Shown: positions 27,447-37,363, counted from the first letter of the stretch. The stretch: 64,000 nt of DNA from Pseudomonas sp. CFII64 (GCF_000416235.1 NZ_ATLO01000010.1:248001-312000); one strand, 5' to 3'. Notes: generated by a model from the letters alone, not told the origin. Made by a program: numbers and translations.

Positions 27447-27914
27447 TTAAACCGCCGCGATCAGGTCGAGTTCTACCGTGGCATTTTTCGGCAGTTGATA
27501 AACGCCAATCGAGCTGCGCGTGTGGGCGCCGGCATCACCCAGAACGAAAAACAGAATCTCTGACGCGGCGTCCGCTACTTCGCTTTGCTGGGTAAAGTCC
27601 TCGGCGCATTGCACGTACAGAGTCATGCGCAGCAGACGTTTGACTTCATCAAGCGAACCCAGGCTGCGTTGCACAAGGGCCAGGGCGCGCATGGCGCAGA
27701 TTTTCGCCGCCAGTTGCGCCTGGGCGAGACTGGTATCGGCGCCAGCGCGGCCGGTGACTACAACCGTGTCACCGACTCGAGGAATCTGGCCGCTGATATA
27801 CAGTTCGTTCTGGTGGCGAACGATAGGGACGTAATTGCCGCCGATCTTGATTTCTCCGTCGAAGCTGTAACCCAACTCTTGGGCTGTTTGTCTGAAACGG
27901 GCGTCTGCTGACAT
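27447..27914 (-). CDS. RidA/YjgF-family protein
   Basis: This 155-aa protein has the RidA fold, with the conserved arginine in HTRSSIGVYQLPKNATVELDLIA that binds the carboxylate of enamine/imine intermediates. RidA proteins hydrolyse reactive 2-aminoacrylate-type imines released by PLP enzymes. At 155 aa it is longer than classic RidA (about 128) and resembles the Rid4-7 or YjgH-like subgroups. The start at ATG 27914 gives MSADARFRQTAQELG; the frame is open 87 nt upstream. It ends one base from the AraC stop, convergently. Confidence 0.82.
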   Translation of the reverse strand: MSADARFRQTAQELGYSFDGEIKIGGNYVPIVRHQNELYISGQIPRVGDTVVVTGRAGADTSLAQAQLAAKICAMRALALVQRSLGSLDEVKRLLRMTLYVQCAEDFTQQSEVADAASEILFFVLGDAGAHTRSSIGVYQLPKNATVELDLIAAV

Positions 27915-28039
27915 CGGGCATCCTGCGCTGCGGTTGAGGAAACGATTGGCGCGACTATAGCGTGATCGCGCAGTAGCGGCCATTTGCCTGAGCCGGCGCA
28001 AGGCGCCGAATATTCGGCACCTTGTGTACGGCCTGATAG

Positions 28040-29086
28040 CTACTTGCGGGCTTCGATAATCAGGTTGAACGGCGTTTCAGCCGCGCGGCGAAAGCGCGTG
28101 AATCCCGCCTGGGTCAGCACATCGCGCAATCGCCCCTCGCCAGCCTGGGCACCGAGACCCAGCCCCACCTCCTGTGAAAGCGAGTTCGGCGTGCAGATGA
28201 ATGTCGACGCGGCGTAATACAAGCGTCCCACCGGCGTCAGGTTTTCATCCAGATGATCCTGGGCGAACGGTTCGACCAAAAGCACTGTGCCATCGTCACG
28301 CAACGTTTCGTAAGCATGCCGTGCGGCGCCGACCGGGTCGCCCATGTCGTGCAGGCAATCGAAGTAGCAGATCAGATCGTAGTCATTGCCGGGAAAGTCT
28401 TTGGCGGAGCCTTGCTGGAAGCGGGCTCGGTCGCTGACGCCAGCCTGTTCGGCACGTTGCGTTGCGGTATCGATGGAGGGCGCATGGTAGTCGAAACCGA
28501 CAAAGGTCGAGGCTGGAAACGCCTGGGCCATGATCACCGTCGAAGCGCCATGACCGCAGCCGATGTCGGCCACCTTGCCGCCGGTCTTGAGTTTCTCGAC
28601 GACACCGTCCAGCGCCGGCAGCCAGTCGGCCACCAGATGCGCACGGTAGCCTGGCCTGAAAAACCGCTCCGTGCCGCTGAACATGCAGGGATGATGGTCG
28701 CCCCAGGGCAATGCGCCATCGCCGCGCATGGCCGCGACCATTTTGTCCTTGTCGTGAAACAGCGCCGCGACCACTGCCGCGCCACCGGTCATGTACACCG
28801 GTGAGTCTTCGCTCCCGAGTACCAGCGCTTGTTCTTCGGGCAGGCGAAACTGGCCGTCGCGATGCTCAACGTAGCCGGATGCCGCCTGGGCACTGAGCCA
28901 TTCGCGAACCAGACGTGCATTGCAACCGGTCTTGCCGGCCAGCGCTTCAGGGGTCACCCATTGGCTATCGGCCATGACCTGATACAGCCCGAGTTCTTCA
29001 CCAAGAATCATGTTGGCAACAATTGCCGCTGCGCCCATGTCGTAGACCAGCTTGCCCATGAATTCACCGAGTTTTGCTTCGTCCAT
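28040..29086 (-). CDS. Class I SAM-dependent methyltransferase with N-terminal winged-helix domain
   Basis: This 348-aa protein has an N-terminal winged-helix/dimerisation region (about 1-100, ELGLYQVMADSQWVTPEALAGKTGCNARLVREWL). A Rossmann methyltransferase domain follows, with the SAM motif KVADIGCGHGAST near residue 180 and CYFDCLHDMGDP. It resembles Rv2258c-like enzymes that methylate small molecules of unknown identity. GAGGAGG lies upstream of ATG 29086. No biosynthetic cluster surrounds it. Confidence 0.8.
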   Translation of the reverse strand: MDEAKLGEFMGKLVYDMGAAAIVANMILGEELGLYQVMADSQWVTPEALAGKTGCNARLVREWLSAQAASGYVEHRDGQFRLPEEQALVLGSEDSPVYMTGGAAVVAALFHDKDKMVAAMRGDGALPWGDHHPCMFSGTERFFRPGYRAHLVADWLPALDGVVEKLKTGGKVADIGCGHGASTVIMAQAFPASTFVGFDYHAPSIDTATQRAEQAGVSDRARFQQGSAKDFPGNDYDLICYFDCLHDMGDPVGAARHAYETLRDDGTVLLVEPFAQDHLDENLTPVGRLYYAASTFICTPNSLSQEVGLGLGAQAGEGRLRDVLTQAGFTRFRRAAETPFNLIIEARK

Positions 29087-29408
29087 GGTCTGTCCTCCTC
29101 TGTAATCACCGCAGCCCGGACATGTCTGATGCGCCAACCCTTGAGTGGCAGCAGCGTTCTGAATGGTTGGACCAGTTAGCGATAAACAGCATAAGGCACC
29201 TCCTGAGAAGGTCGGCACCTGGAATTGAGCGCATCCGGCTGGCGCCGTGATGGCCGACGCGCGTCTGCCTCCGCCACGTAGTCGCGTGCTGAGACGACTG
29301 CCTCCATGTAAGGAATAGCAGCGTTTTCGCGTCTGGAGCTGACCGGTGATCTTTTTTCCGGGTAGCCAAGTAGAATCACGCCCTGAATGGCTTTTGAGGT
29401 TTGCGGTG
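29087..29408. other. Intergenic region between the methyltransferase and polB
   Basis: About 320 bp between divergent genes. I searched for a CTG-N10-CAG LexA box, since polB is SOS-controlled in E. coli, and found none; the nearest, at 29100-29115, has a 9-bp spacer. No other motif stands out. Confidence 0.5.
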
Positions 29409-31772
29409 GTGGATGTTCAACAGGGCTTTATCCTGAGCCGGCATTGGCGTGACACGCCAGCCGGTACCGAAGTCGAGTTCTGGCTGGCGACCGATGACGG
29501 TCCTCGGCATCTGCGCCTGCCTTTTCAACCTTCAGTTGCCTTCATTCCCGCCGAACATCGCGAACGCGCCGAAGCGGTGCTGCGTAGCGAGCGCGATGTC
29601 GAGCTTCGCCCGTTGAGCCTCTGTGATTTCCGTCATCGCCCCGTGCTCGGCCTTTACTGCCAGCAGCATCGGCAACTCATGAACCTCGAAAAATCCCTGC
29701 GCAAGGGTGGCGTGGATGTCTACGAAGCCGACATCCGGCCACCGGAGCGCTACATGATGGAGCGATTCATCACCGCCGGTGTGCAATTCAGCGGCGCGGC
29801 GGACGCCGGTGGCACGTTGTGCGAGGCGCAGATCAAGCCCGCCACGGATTACCGACCCAACTTGCGCCTGGTCTCTCTGGATATCGAAACCACGGAAAAG
29901 GGCGAGCTGTATTCCATCGCGCTTGAGGGCTGCGGCGAGCGGCAGGTGTATATGCTCGGGCCGCCTAACGGCGATGACAGTCTGGTCGATTTCAAGCTTG
30001 AATACTGCGACACCCGCAAGCTGCTGCTGGAGAGGCTCAATCAATGGCTGGAACGCCATGACCCCGATGCCATCATCGGCTGGAACGTGGTGCAGTTCGA
30101 CCTGCGCGTGCTGCATGAGCACGCCCAGCGTCTTCAAGTGCCATTGCGTCTCGGGCGCGGTGGTGAAGCCATGGGCTGGCGCGAACATGGCTCGCGCAAC
30201 AATCATTTCTTTGCCGATGCCAGCGGGCGTTTGATCATCGACGGCATCGAAGCGCTGCGCTCCGCGACCTGGAGTTTTCCTTCGTTCAGCCTGGAAAACG
30301 TGGCCCAGACGTTGCTCGGCGAAGGCAAGGCGATCAGCACGCCTTACCAGCGCATGGACGAAATCAACCGCATGTTCGCCGAAGACAAGCCTGCGCTGGC
30401 GCGCTACAACCTCAAGGACTGTGAACTGGTCACACGCATCTTTGCCAAGACCCAGTTGCTGACGTTTTTGCTGGAGCGGGCATCAGTGACAGGGCTGCCT
30501 GCAGACCGCAGCGGTGGCTCGGTCGCTGCATTTTGCCACCTGTACATCCCGTTGATGCACCGCCAGGGCTTCGTCGCGCCGAATCTCGGCGAGCGCATGC
30601 CCGAGGCAAGTCCCGGCGGTTTTGTCATGGATTCGCAGCCTGGCTTGTATGAGTCGGTGCTGGTTCTGGATTACAAAAGCCTTTATCCATCGATCATCCG
30701 CACCTTCCTGATTGATCCGGTGGGATTGGTCGAAGGCATTCGCCACCCCGATGATGAACATTCCGTGCCGGGCTTTCGTGGGGCGAGGTTTTCGCGCACG
30801 CGGCATTGTTTGCCGGCCATCGTCGAGCGGGTCTGGCAGGGCCGGGAGACCGCCAAACGCGAACACAATCTGCCGTTGTCCCAGGCTCTTAAGATCATCA
30901 TGAATGCGTTCTATGGCGTGCTCGGTTCCAGCGGCTGTCGTTTCTTCGATACCCGGCTGGCGTCGTCGATTACCTTGCGCGGCCACGAGATCATGCGCAA
31001 AACCCGGCAGCTGATCGAAGCCCGGGGTTATACCGTGATCTACGGCGACACGGATTCCACCTTCGTCTGGCTCAAAAGCCCCCACAGCGAAGCGGATGCG
31101 GCGCAGATCGGCCAGACACTGGTGCGTCAGGTCAATCTATGGTGGCGCGAGCATTTGCAAGAGGAATTGGGCCTTGGGAGTGCTCTGGAATTGCAATTCG
31201 AGACCCACTTCAAACGGTTCCTGATGCCGACCATTCGTGGCGCGGAGGAGGGCAGCAAAAAGCGCTATGCCGGGCTGGTCAGGCGTGCCGATGGCTCGGA
31301 CGAGATGATTTACAAAGGTCTGGAAACGGTGCGTACCGACTGGTCACCACTGGCGCGGCAGTTCCAGCAAGCCTTGTACCTGCGCATCTTCAATCGCCAG
31401 CCCTATCAGGATTACGTGCGCGAATACGTGCGGCGAACTGTGGCGGGGGACTTCGACGACCTGTTGGTTTATCGCAAGCGTTTACGTCGGCGACTGGACG
31501 ATTATGAACGCAACGTTCCGCCTCATGTGCGGGCCGCGCGTCTGGCCGATGAGTACAATGATTTGCACCACCGCCCGCGCCAGTATCAGAACGGCGGCTG
31601 GATCAGTTACGTCATCACGGTGGCCGGTCCGGAGCCGCTGGAAACCCAGCATTCGCCCATTGACTACGACCATTACGTCAGCCGGCAACTGCAACCGATC
31701 GCCGATGCCATTTTGCCCTTCGTGGACGATGAATTCAGCACTTTAATCGGCGGGCAACTGGGCTTGTTCTGA
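29409..31772 (+). CDS. polB: DNA polymerase II (family B)
   Basis: This 787-aa protein is a family B polymerase with the 3'-5' exonuclease residues in [11 protein letters not shown] (D158/E160, close to E. coli D156/E158). Polymerase motif A is DYKSLYPSI, motif B is [13 protein letters not shown] and motif C is YGDTDST. It takes part in replication restart and translesion synthesis. The frame extends to 29346, but GAGG at 29396-29399 and alignment with E. coli PolB favour a GTG start at 29409 (or 29406). Length agrees with E. coli (783 aa). Confidence 0.92.
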   Translation: MDVQQGFILSRHWRDTPAGTEVEFWLATDDGPRHLRLPFQPSVAFIPAEHRERAEAVLRSERDVELRPLSLCDFRHRPVLGLYCQQHRQLMNLEKSLRKGGVDVYEADIRPPERYMMERFITAGVQFSGAADAGGTLCEAQIKPATDYRPNLRLVSLDIETTEKGELYSIALEGCGERQVYMLGPPNGDDSLVDFKLEYCDTRKLLLERLNQWLERHDPDAIIGWNVVQFDLRVLHEHAQRLQVPLRLGRGGEAMGWREHGSRNNHFFADASGRLIIDGIEALRSATWSFPSFSLENVAQTLLGEGKAISTPYQRMDEINRMFAEDKPALARYNLKDCELVTRIFAKTQLLTFLLERASVTGLPADRSGGSVAAFCHLYIPLMHRQGFVAPNLGERMPEASPGGFVMDSQPGLYESVLVLDYKSLYPSIIRTFLIDPVGLVEGIRHPDDEHSVPGFRGARFSRTRHCLPAIVERVWQGRETAKREHNLPLSQALKIIMNAFYGVLGSSGCRFFDTRLASSITLRGHEIMRKTRQLIEARGYTVIYGDTDSTFVWLKSPHSEADAAQIGQTLVRQVNLWWREHLQEELGLGSALELQFETHFKRFLMPTIRGAEEGSKKRYAGLVRRADGSDEMIYKGLETVRTDWSPLARQFQQALYLRIFNRQPYQDYVREYVRRTVAGDFDDLLVYRKRLRRRLDDYERNVPPHVRAARLADEYNDLHHRPRQYQNGGWISYVITVAGPEPLETQHSPIDYDHYVSRQLQPIADAILPFVDDEFSTLIGGQLGLF

Positions 31773-31840
31773 CCGGGGAAATAAGTAATCGGGCGGGCGG
31801 GAAGTTAGCGGCTCGCCCGAAGTCACTGAGGCGCTAGTTA

Positions 31841-32113
31841 TCAGCCGTTGGAACAGCCGTTACCAATAATCAGGTAGCGCATGATATGCCGTTGTCCACG
31901 TGAGTCTTCATAAGCCATTTCAACCGAGACCGGGCCGCAAACGTTTGGAACTTCCGATGTTTCGAGAACTTTAGCGATATCCGGGTGATCGCCGTAGACA
32001 TAGTCTTCGATCGGCGTGCTCTGCGGGTTGGCCACAGCGCTGCCGTCCATGGCCAACGCATGAGCGCTCGCACCCGTGAATGCGATCGCGATAAGCGCGA
32101 CTCTGATATTCAT
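31841..32113 (-). CDS. DUF2790-family small exported protein
   Basis: This 90-aa protein has a signal peptide (MNIRVALIAIAFTGASAHALA, about 21 residues). The short domain contains YVYGDHPDIAKVLETSEVPNVCGPVSVEMAYEDSRG and RYLIIGNGC, with two cysteines. This is DUF2790, a family of small periplasmic proteins largely confined to Pseudomonas and often copper- or stress-responsive; the function is unknown. It is convergent with polB. Confidence 0.82.
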   Translation of the reverse strand: MNIRVALIAIAFTGASAHALAMDGSAVANPQSTPIEDYVYGDHPDIAKVLETSEVPNVCGPVSVEMAYEDSRGQRHIMRYLIIGNGCSNG

Positions 32114-32365
32114 TTGATTTTCCTGATGGCTAATTCATAAACAGAGAAAGTTGTAAGTTGCGCGCCTGCATTTAGTTAACTTCCTGCTGTAAGCGGTCGG
32201 TTAATCTTGCCGGTCAATTTGTCATGTCGCGCATGGTAGAAGTAAAAGCCCAGAGAAGGTAGCCATCATTATGCAAAACAGTCTTTACCAAAAGCGTAAT
32301 AATAGAATGGCGTACAACGTATTTGATTGAGGCAGTGCGCAGTAGTTGAGGGGTGTCCAGTAGAC

Positions 32366-33211
32366 TTAAGTCGACAGCAGACTTGCTGCCAGTTCAGGCA
32401 GTAACACATCACAGGATATCTCGATCTTCAGGTCCAGTAATTCATCGGCCCGGGTTTTGCCGAAATTGATCGCCACCAGAGGTTTGCCTTGAGCATTGAT
32501 CGCCTTGCACAGACGAAATGCGGAATAGGCCATCAGTGATGAGCCGATCACCAGCAGTCCATCCGCTTCCTCGACACTGGCCATCGCCTTGGCGGCAGTT
32601 GGCGCAGCGACGTTTTCGCCGAAGAACACCACGTCCGGTTTAAGTCGCTGCCCGCTGCATTGAGGGCAATCAGGGACCTGAAAATTCGCTTCGAAAGCCG
32701 TGTCCAGCAAGGTGTCGCCGTCAGGCGCCTGGACTGCGTCGATGCCGAGCAGATAGTGATTGTCAGCTTCCATGATCAGTTGAATCGCCCCACGATCAAA
32801 GCGCTCGCCGCAGTCCAGGCATAACACTCGATGCAGGCTGCCGTGCAACTCGATCACGTCGTGGCTGCCGGCTTGATCGTGGAGCGTATCGACATTCTGG
32901 GTGATCAGCCCGGCGATGTGTCCGGCGCGCTGCATGGCTGCCAGAGAGAGGTGCGCAGGATTGGGCAGAGCCTTGCGAATTCTTGGCCAACCGAGCATGG
33001 CCCGCGCCCAGTAGCGACGACGCGAGTCCGGCACGGTGAGGAATTCGGTCAGCATCATCGGTGCCTTGCCCCGGCGCACGCCGTCGCTGTCCCGGTAATC
33101 AGGAATTCCCGAAGGCGTGCTGATACCGGCGCCGGTCAAGACCATGAAGCGCTTTTCAGCCAGTAGTGTGCGCAGCGCCTCGACGGGGGAAAGGGACGGA
33201 TTGTCGAGCAT
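32366..33211 (-). CDS. Sir2-family NAD-dependent protein deacylase (sirtuin, class II-like)
   Basis: The 281-aa sirtuin has the NAD-binding GAGISTPSGIPDYRD and QNVDTLHDQAG, with the catalytic histidine in ELHGSL. Two Zn cysteine pairs, CLDCGE and CPQCSG, are followed by LKPDVVFFGE. Its length and the sequence around the zinc site resemble class II (SIRT4-like) bacterial sirtuins rather than CobB. It probably removes acyl groups from lysines or acts as an ADP-ribosyltransferase. GGAG lies 9 nt before ATG 33211. Confidence 0.87.
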   Translation of the reverse strand: MLDNPSLSPVEALRTLLAEKRFMVLTGAGISTPSGIPDYRDSDGVRRGKAPMMLTEFLTVPDSRRRYWARAMLGWPRIRKALPNPAHLSLAAMQRAGHIAGLITQNVDTLHDQAGSHDVIELHGSLHRVLCLDCGERFDRGAIQLIMEADNHYLLGIDAVQAPDGDTLLDTAFEANFQVPDCPQCSGQRLKPDVVFFGENVAAPTAAKAMASVEEADGLLVIGSSLMAYSAFRLCKAINAQGKPLVAINFGKTRADELLDLKIEISCDVLLPELAASLLST

Positions 33212-33410
33212 TTGTAATCTCCGGGGCCTGGGCGATATAAAACCCGTTGGGCGGTCAAGGGCCACAGGTTGAGGTGAATACTAGTCGAGGCTCGCCGCCG
33301 ATAGCGAACTAAACGATGCGCTCCGGGCTGCAGTGTCACCGCTGAGGGGTTGGCCTTTCGCCGGTCCGCATGCCAGTCTTGGGTTCTTTTGTTGCCCAAG
33401 GTGCGCCTGC

Positions 33411-34253
33411 ATGAGCCGTTTCCATTTCAAACAAATCGATGTGTTCAGCAAGCACAGGTTACTCGGCAACCCGCTGGCTGTTGTGCTGCGCGCCGATGAG
33501 CTGAGTGATGCACGGATGGCCGCCTTCGCCCGCTGGACCAACCTGAGCGAAACCACCTTTGTGCTTGAACCGCTCGATCCGCGTGCGGACTATCGGGTGC
33601 GGATTTTCACCACGACGCAGGAGCTGCCTTTCGCTGGGCATCCGACATTGGGCAGTTGCCATGCCTGGCTGGAAAGCGGCGGGCAACCCAAGGGTGAAGA
33701 GATCATTCAGGAGTGCGGTGTCGGCCTGATTCGCATTCGCCGCCAAGGTACACAACTGGGTTTCACGGCTCCGCCACTGCTGCGCTCGGAAGCGGTCGAT
33801 GCTCCGTTGCTTGAGCGCATACGTTCAGGCATGGGGCTAGGCGAAAGGGCGATACTCGAAGCGCGCTGGGTCGATAACGGTGCCGGTTGGCTGGCGCTGC
33901 GCCTGGAAGATCGTGCCACCGTGCTGGCTCTGCAACCCGATTACGCGCAGCTTGCGGGGCTTGCCGTCGGTGTATTTGCGCCTTGGGATCCGCTGCGTGA
34001 TGGTGATGAAGCGCAGTTCGAGGTCCGCGCATTCATCGCCGGGGACGGCATGCCGGAAGATCCGGTTACCGGCAGTCTCAATGCGGGAATCGCGCAATGG
34101 CTGCTGGGAGCCGGACTGGCGCCGGAGACTTATGTCGTCAGCCAGGGAACCGCCATGGGGCGACAGGGCCGGGTTCATGTTGAACGGGTTGGCGATGACA
34201 TCTGGATCAGTGGCGAGGCAGTGACGTGCATCGATGGAACACTGGAACTGTAG
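33411..34253 (+). CDS. PhzF-family isomerase/epimerase
   Basis: This 280-aa protein has the two-fold diaminopimelate-epimerase-like structure of the PhzF family: FKQIDVFSKHRLLGNPLAVVL at the start, the catalytic glutamate in NLSETTF, TTTQELPFAGHPTLGS, and later EDPVTGSLNAGIAQWL. True PhzF isomerises a phenazine precursor, but no phenazine genes are nearby, so the reaction is unknown. The start was set at ATG 33411, with AAGGTG upstream. Confidence 0.85.
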   Translation: MSRFHFKQIDVFSKHRLLGNPLAVVLRADELSDARMAAFARWTNLSETTFVLEPLDPRADYRVRIFTTTQELPFAGHPTLGSCHAWLESGGQPKGEEIIQECGVGLIRIRRQGTQLGFTAPPLLRSEAVDAPLLERIRSGMGLGERAILEARWVDNGAGWLALRLEDRATVLALQPDYAQLAGLAVGVFAPWDPLRDGDEAQFEVRAFIAGDGMPEDPVTGSLNAGIAQWLLGAGLAPETYVVSQGTAMGRQGRVHVERVGDDIWISGEAVTCIDGTLEL

Positions 34254-34280
34254 GCATCGGCTGATGCCCGGTGCTCTCGA

Positions 34281-34613
34281 TCAGGCATGGGTGTCGGCCA
34301 GGAACAGAGTACTGATCAAGCGCTTGATGTCTTCCTGGACGTCTTCCGGCAAACCGTCGAGTTCCTTGAGCAGCTTGGTGTCCCCGGCACTCATGGCATC
34401 CAGCGCCAGGACTTTACGGGCGCCGGTGATCACGAACAGCACATCGACTCCGGCCTGGGCAACTGCGCCCAGGTAGCCTGCGTTCGGAAACCGTTTGCCC
34501 CTTTCGTAGAGCCCTTGGGCGTTGGCTTCTATACCGCCGATGGCGCCTAGCTCCTGCTGGGAAAGATCCAATCTCTTTCTTTCCGATTTTAGCCGGATGC
34601 CAATGCCTTCCAT
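34281..34613 (-). CDS. Xre-family small DNA-binding protein
   Basis: The 110-aa protein has an N-terminal HTH (IRLKSERKRLDLSQQELGAIGGIEANAQGLYERGKRFPNAGYL) like phage Cro/CI repressors. A short helical tail follows (LKELDGLPEDVQEDIKRLISTLF). No toxin, phage or restriction gene adjoins it, so its target is unknown. It is convergent with the PhzF gene, and a long AT-rich gap lies upstream. Confidence 0.8.
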   Translation of the reverse strand: MEGIGIRLKSERKRLDLSQQELGAIGGIEANAQGLYERGKRFPNAGYLGAVAQAGVDVLFVITGARKVLALDAMSAGDTKLLKELDGLPEDVQEDIKRLISTLFLADTHA

Positions 34614-35044
34614 TTAGGGTTCTCTGGGTGCTGAAGCCTTCTTATTGAGGGCTCTAGGGAGTGCGTTGTGCGGCGCAGCTTAGCAGATGGGTCAGCGCTT
34701 TAGTTTTATCCTTAGTCGCAGTAGCGAGTAAGGCGCAGGCGCGCCCGGTCTTTTTATTTTGCCTGCCGCGCCAGGTTGACGGGCGGTGGTCAATATCCAC
34801 AGTAAGACAGCGTACTGGCGCTAACGATTATGCGCCGTAAATGAGGCAATGATGCGGGCGGACGGGAATTAAATAAACATCGTGATAAATGGGCGGTTAT
34901 TTGCATATGGACTAATCACTGCGAGACGCTGATGATGAACCGTATTTAACAATGCCTGCTGCGTAACCTGGTTTATATAACTTTCAACTTGCCTGTTCAT
35001 TGCCAACGGCTGTTATCTAAATAGTCGATTAAGCTGCTGATCTC
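34614..35044. other. 431-bp AT-richer intergenic region without recognisable genes
   Basis: Base composition falls well below the surrounding genes, especially from 34800 to 35040. No reading frame, tRNA, hairpin terminator or repeat was recognised. It lies upstream of the Xre gene and downstream of the DUF4130 gene, so it holds the Xre promoter; the rest may be the scar of lost DNA or carry an unrecognised small RNA. Confidence 0.5.
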
Positions 35045-35950
35045 TTAGAGTGCTGAGCCTGGCTCCATGACTTTCAGGGGATCGGGGCCGCGGGTAATGC
35101 GCTTGCCGGGTTTTGCCGCAACCTGACTGGCCTGACCGTCACGCTGTTTACCCGTCCGGGCCTCGCTGATCAATGCGGGAATCAAAGGCCCTTCCGGCAG
35201 GTTTTTCCAGAAACGAGCGGGGAGGTGTCCTTGCATGACCTTGGGATTGAGTCGCGCTGGATTGAAAATGTTGCGGTAGTAAGTCAGCCAGAGTTCGCCC
35301 TGAGGATCTTCCGGGTTGCGCGCAAGCTCTTGCCATGCAGGGGAGCAAACACGTTCGTGGGTCAGCTGTTTGCCATCGAAATAAACCCCGTCCGCCGGAG
35401 TGGCAATCATCCAGCGGTGCAGCCCCATGCGGCCGATGAAGTGCTGGCTGGCGCTGTACAGGATGTCGTGGGCGGGTTCATGCCAGGCGACGTATTGGGG
35501 ACGAAGCGCTTCCAGGCGTGATCGCTCCTGCGGCGACAATTCCAGAGGCAATTCCAGGACCGGCAGCTCGACAAAGCGCAAAAAGGCATGCAAATGATGC
35601 GCTTCGCGGCTGACTTGCTTGATCCGTCGATGCAGTTCACTGCCCAGTTTGTCGCCGGCGAGCATGGCCGTGCGATCACCATGGCTGACCCGCCACAAGA
35701 CTTCATACAGCAGGCTCCAGCGCTGTTCGCCCCGATAACATGCGGCGTTGCCCAGCAGTTCGATCAGTGCCAAGGGTATGCGCGCCTGAAAAGGACCGGC
35801 TTGCTGCGGATAGTGCTCGTCCGTGGCAAACAGGTCTTTGGCCACGTCTGAAGACCAGCTCACCTGGCTGGGATCGATTTCGTGGCTGAGCAGCCAGCGT
35901 GCTTGCTGCCGCCAGGTGTCGAAGAGATTGTCGCAGTCCAGGCTGATCAT
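35045..35950 (-). CDS. DUF4130 / TIGR03915-type putative DNA metabolism protein
   Basis: This 301-aa soluble protein resembles the DUF4130 family, found alone or fused to a UdgX-like uracil-DNA glycosylase. Notable parts are DLFATDEHYPQQAGPF, HHLHAFLRFVE, WHEPAHDILYSASQHFIGRM and a charged C-terminus ending KRITRGPDPLKV. The glycosylase domain is absent here, so only the accessory half is present. It starts ATGA-overlapped with the radical SAM gene upstream, a pairing conserved in many bacteria (TIGR03915/TIGR03916). Its reaction is unknown; DNA repair or modification is inferred from the partner and the LexA box. Confidence 0.82.
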   Translation of the reverse strand: MISLDCDNLFDTWRQQARWLLSHEIDPSQVSWSSDVAKDLFATDEHYPQQAGPFQARIPLALIELLGNAACYRGEQRWSLLYEVLWRVSHGDRTAMLAGDKLGSELHRRIKQVSREAHHLHAFLRFVELPVLELPLELSPQERSRLEALRPQYVAWHEPAHDILYSASQHFIGRMGLHRWMIATPADGVYFDGKQLTHERVCSPAWQELARNPEDPQGELWLTYYRNIFNPARLNPKVMQGHLPARFWKNLPEGPLIPALISEARTGKQRDGQASQVAAKPGKRITRGPDPLKVMEPGSAL

Positions 35951-37167
35951 CCCCACAACCCCAGTTGTTGTGGCTGCGGTTTGTCGCGCAATTGCAGATG
36001 CAGCAATTCGCTGGTGGTTTCCGCCTGAGGCGGGTGGTAATCACTGGTGATGATGAAGGGCTTGGCCTTGGCCAGCACGCAACGCAGGCGGGTCAGGTCT
36101 TCGTAGCGAATCCGCCGTTGCAGGCGCAGCTCGACCAGCCGCTTGGTGGTGCGGATACCGATTCCCGGAATACGCGCGATCAGGGAGGCTTCGGCGCGAT
36201 TCAGGTCCAGCGGGAACACATCTCGATTGGCCAGGGCCCAGGCCAGTTTCGGATCGATATCCAGCGCCAGATGCCCCGGCCCCTTGAACAGTTCGTTGAC
36301 CTTGAAACCGTAGCCGCGCAACAGGAAGTCGGCCTGATACAAGCGATGCTCACGCATCAGCGGCGGGGCTGCCAGCGGTACACTTTTCGGGCTATTGGGG
36401 ATGGGGCTGAACGCCGAGTAATAGACGCGGCGCAGACCGAAGTCGCCGTAGAGTGATTCGGCGCTGTGCAAGATGGTGCTGTCGTCGGTGTCATCGGCGC
36501 CCACGATCATTTGCGTACTTTGCCCGGCGGGCACGAAACGCGGGGCGCGCGGTTCGTTGAGAATGGTTTGCTGCCCGGTAAAAATGGTCTTCATGGCTTG
36601 CTTGATGGACGCCACGTCTTTTTCCGGCGCTAAGGTCTTGAGGCCCAGATCTGTCGGCAACTCAATATTGACGCTGAGGCGATCGGCATAGCGGCCAGCC
36701 TGTTCAATCAGCAGCGGATCAGCTTCCGGAATGGTCTTGAGATGGATGTAGCCGCGAAAATTATGTTCTTCGCGCAACAGCCGGGCGACTTCGATCAGCT
36801 GCTCCATGGTGTAGTCCGCCGAGCGAATGATCCCCGAACTCAGAAACAGGCCACTGACGCAGTTGCGCCGGTAAAAATCCAGGGTCAGCGTCACCACTTC
36901 CGCAGGGCTGAACCGCGCGCGCGGCACATCGCTTGAGCGGCGGTTGACGCAGTATTGGCAGTCATACAGACAAAAGTTGGTCAGCAGGATTTTCAGCAAC
37001 GAAACACAGCGGCCGTCCGGCGTATAGCTGTGACAGATACCCATGCCATTGCTGGAACCCAATCCGGCCTTGCCCTCGGAGCTGCGCTTGGGCGCGCCGC
37101 TGCTGGCGCAGGACGCATCATATTTGGCGGCGTCAGCGAGGATGCTGAGCTTTTCGATCAGCTGCAT
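35947..37167 (-). CDS. Radical SAM protein, TIGR03916-type putative DNA modification/repair enzyme
   Basis: The 406-aa protein has the 4Fe-4S motif CLYDCQYC (C66, C70, C73, a Cx3Cx2C spacing). An N-terminal region with SSGAPKRSSEGKAGLGSSNG precedes it. A helix-hairpin-helix DNA-binding element, IARIPGIGIRTTKRLVELR, lies at about residues 335-355. Radical SAM chemistry plus HhH suggests an enzyme that alters or repairs DNA, as spore photoproduct lyase does, but the lesion is unknown. GGAG precedes the ATG, and a near-consensus LexA box begins 14 bp upstream. It is co-transcribed with the DUF4130 gene. Confidence 0.85.
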   Translation of the reverse strand: MQLIEKLSILADAAKYDASCASSGAPKRSSEGKAGLGSSNGMGICHSYTPDGRCVSLLKILLTNFCLYDCQYCVNRRSSDVPRARFSPAEVVTLTLDFYRRNCVSGLFLSSGIIRSADYTMEQLIEVARLLREEHNFRGYIHLKTIPEADPLLIEQAGRYADRLSVNIELPTDLGLKTLAPEKDVASIKQAMKTIFTGQQTILNEPRAPRFVPAGQSTQMIVGADDTDDSTILHSAESLYGDFGLRRVYYSAFSPIPNSPKSVPLAAPPLMREHRLYQADFLLRGYGFKVNELFKGPGHLALDIDPKLAWALANRDVFPLDLNRAEASLIARIPGIGIRTTKRLVELRLQRRIRYEDLTRLRCVLAKAKPFIITSDYHPPQAETTSELLHLQLRDKPQPQQLGLWG

Positions 37168-37181
37168 GGGAAACTCCGTTA

Positions 37182-37197
37182 CTGTTCGGATATACAG
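37182..37197. promoter_or_regulatory. LexA (SOS) box of the radical SAM / DUF4130 operon
   Basis: CTGTTCGGATATACAG, extended to TACTGT...ACAGTA, is close to the 20-bp LexA consensus. It ends 15 bp upstream of the radical SAM start codon, so bound LexA would block the promoter or early transcript. The half-site GGATATACAG is identical to that before topB. Confidence 0.8.
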
Positions 37198-37363
37198 TAA
37201 TCGCCTAATGCATCGTGTTCAAGGAATGGATCGCCTGTGGCGTGACGTTGGTCGGAAAGGCAATCGACGTCACGATGCTTCGCTGCGCCGCCATTCACAG
37301 GTAATGTGCGCGCACTGACGTCCGCTTCAGAAGCCGGCCGCTCACCTTCAACAGGAATCACCC

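Noticed and set aside
29100..29115. CTG-TAATCACCG-CAG as a LexA box for polB
   Set aside because: The spacer is 9 bp rather than 10 and the core is not AT-rich palindromic, so SOS control of polB was not claimed.
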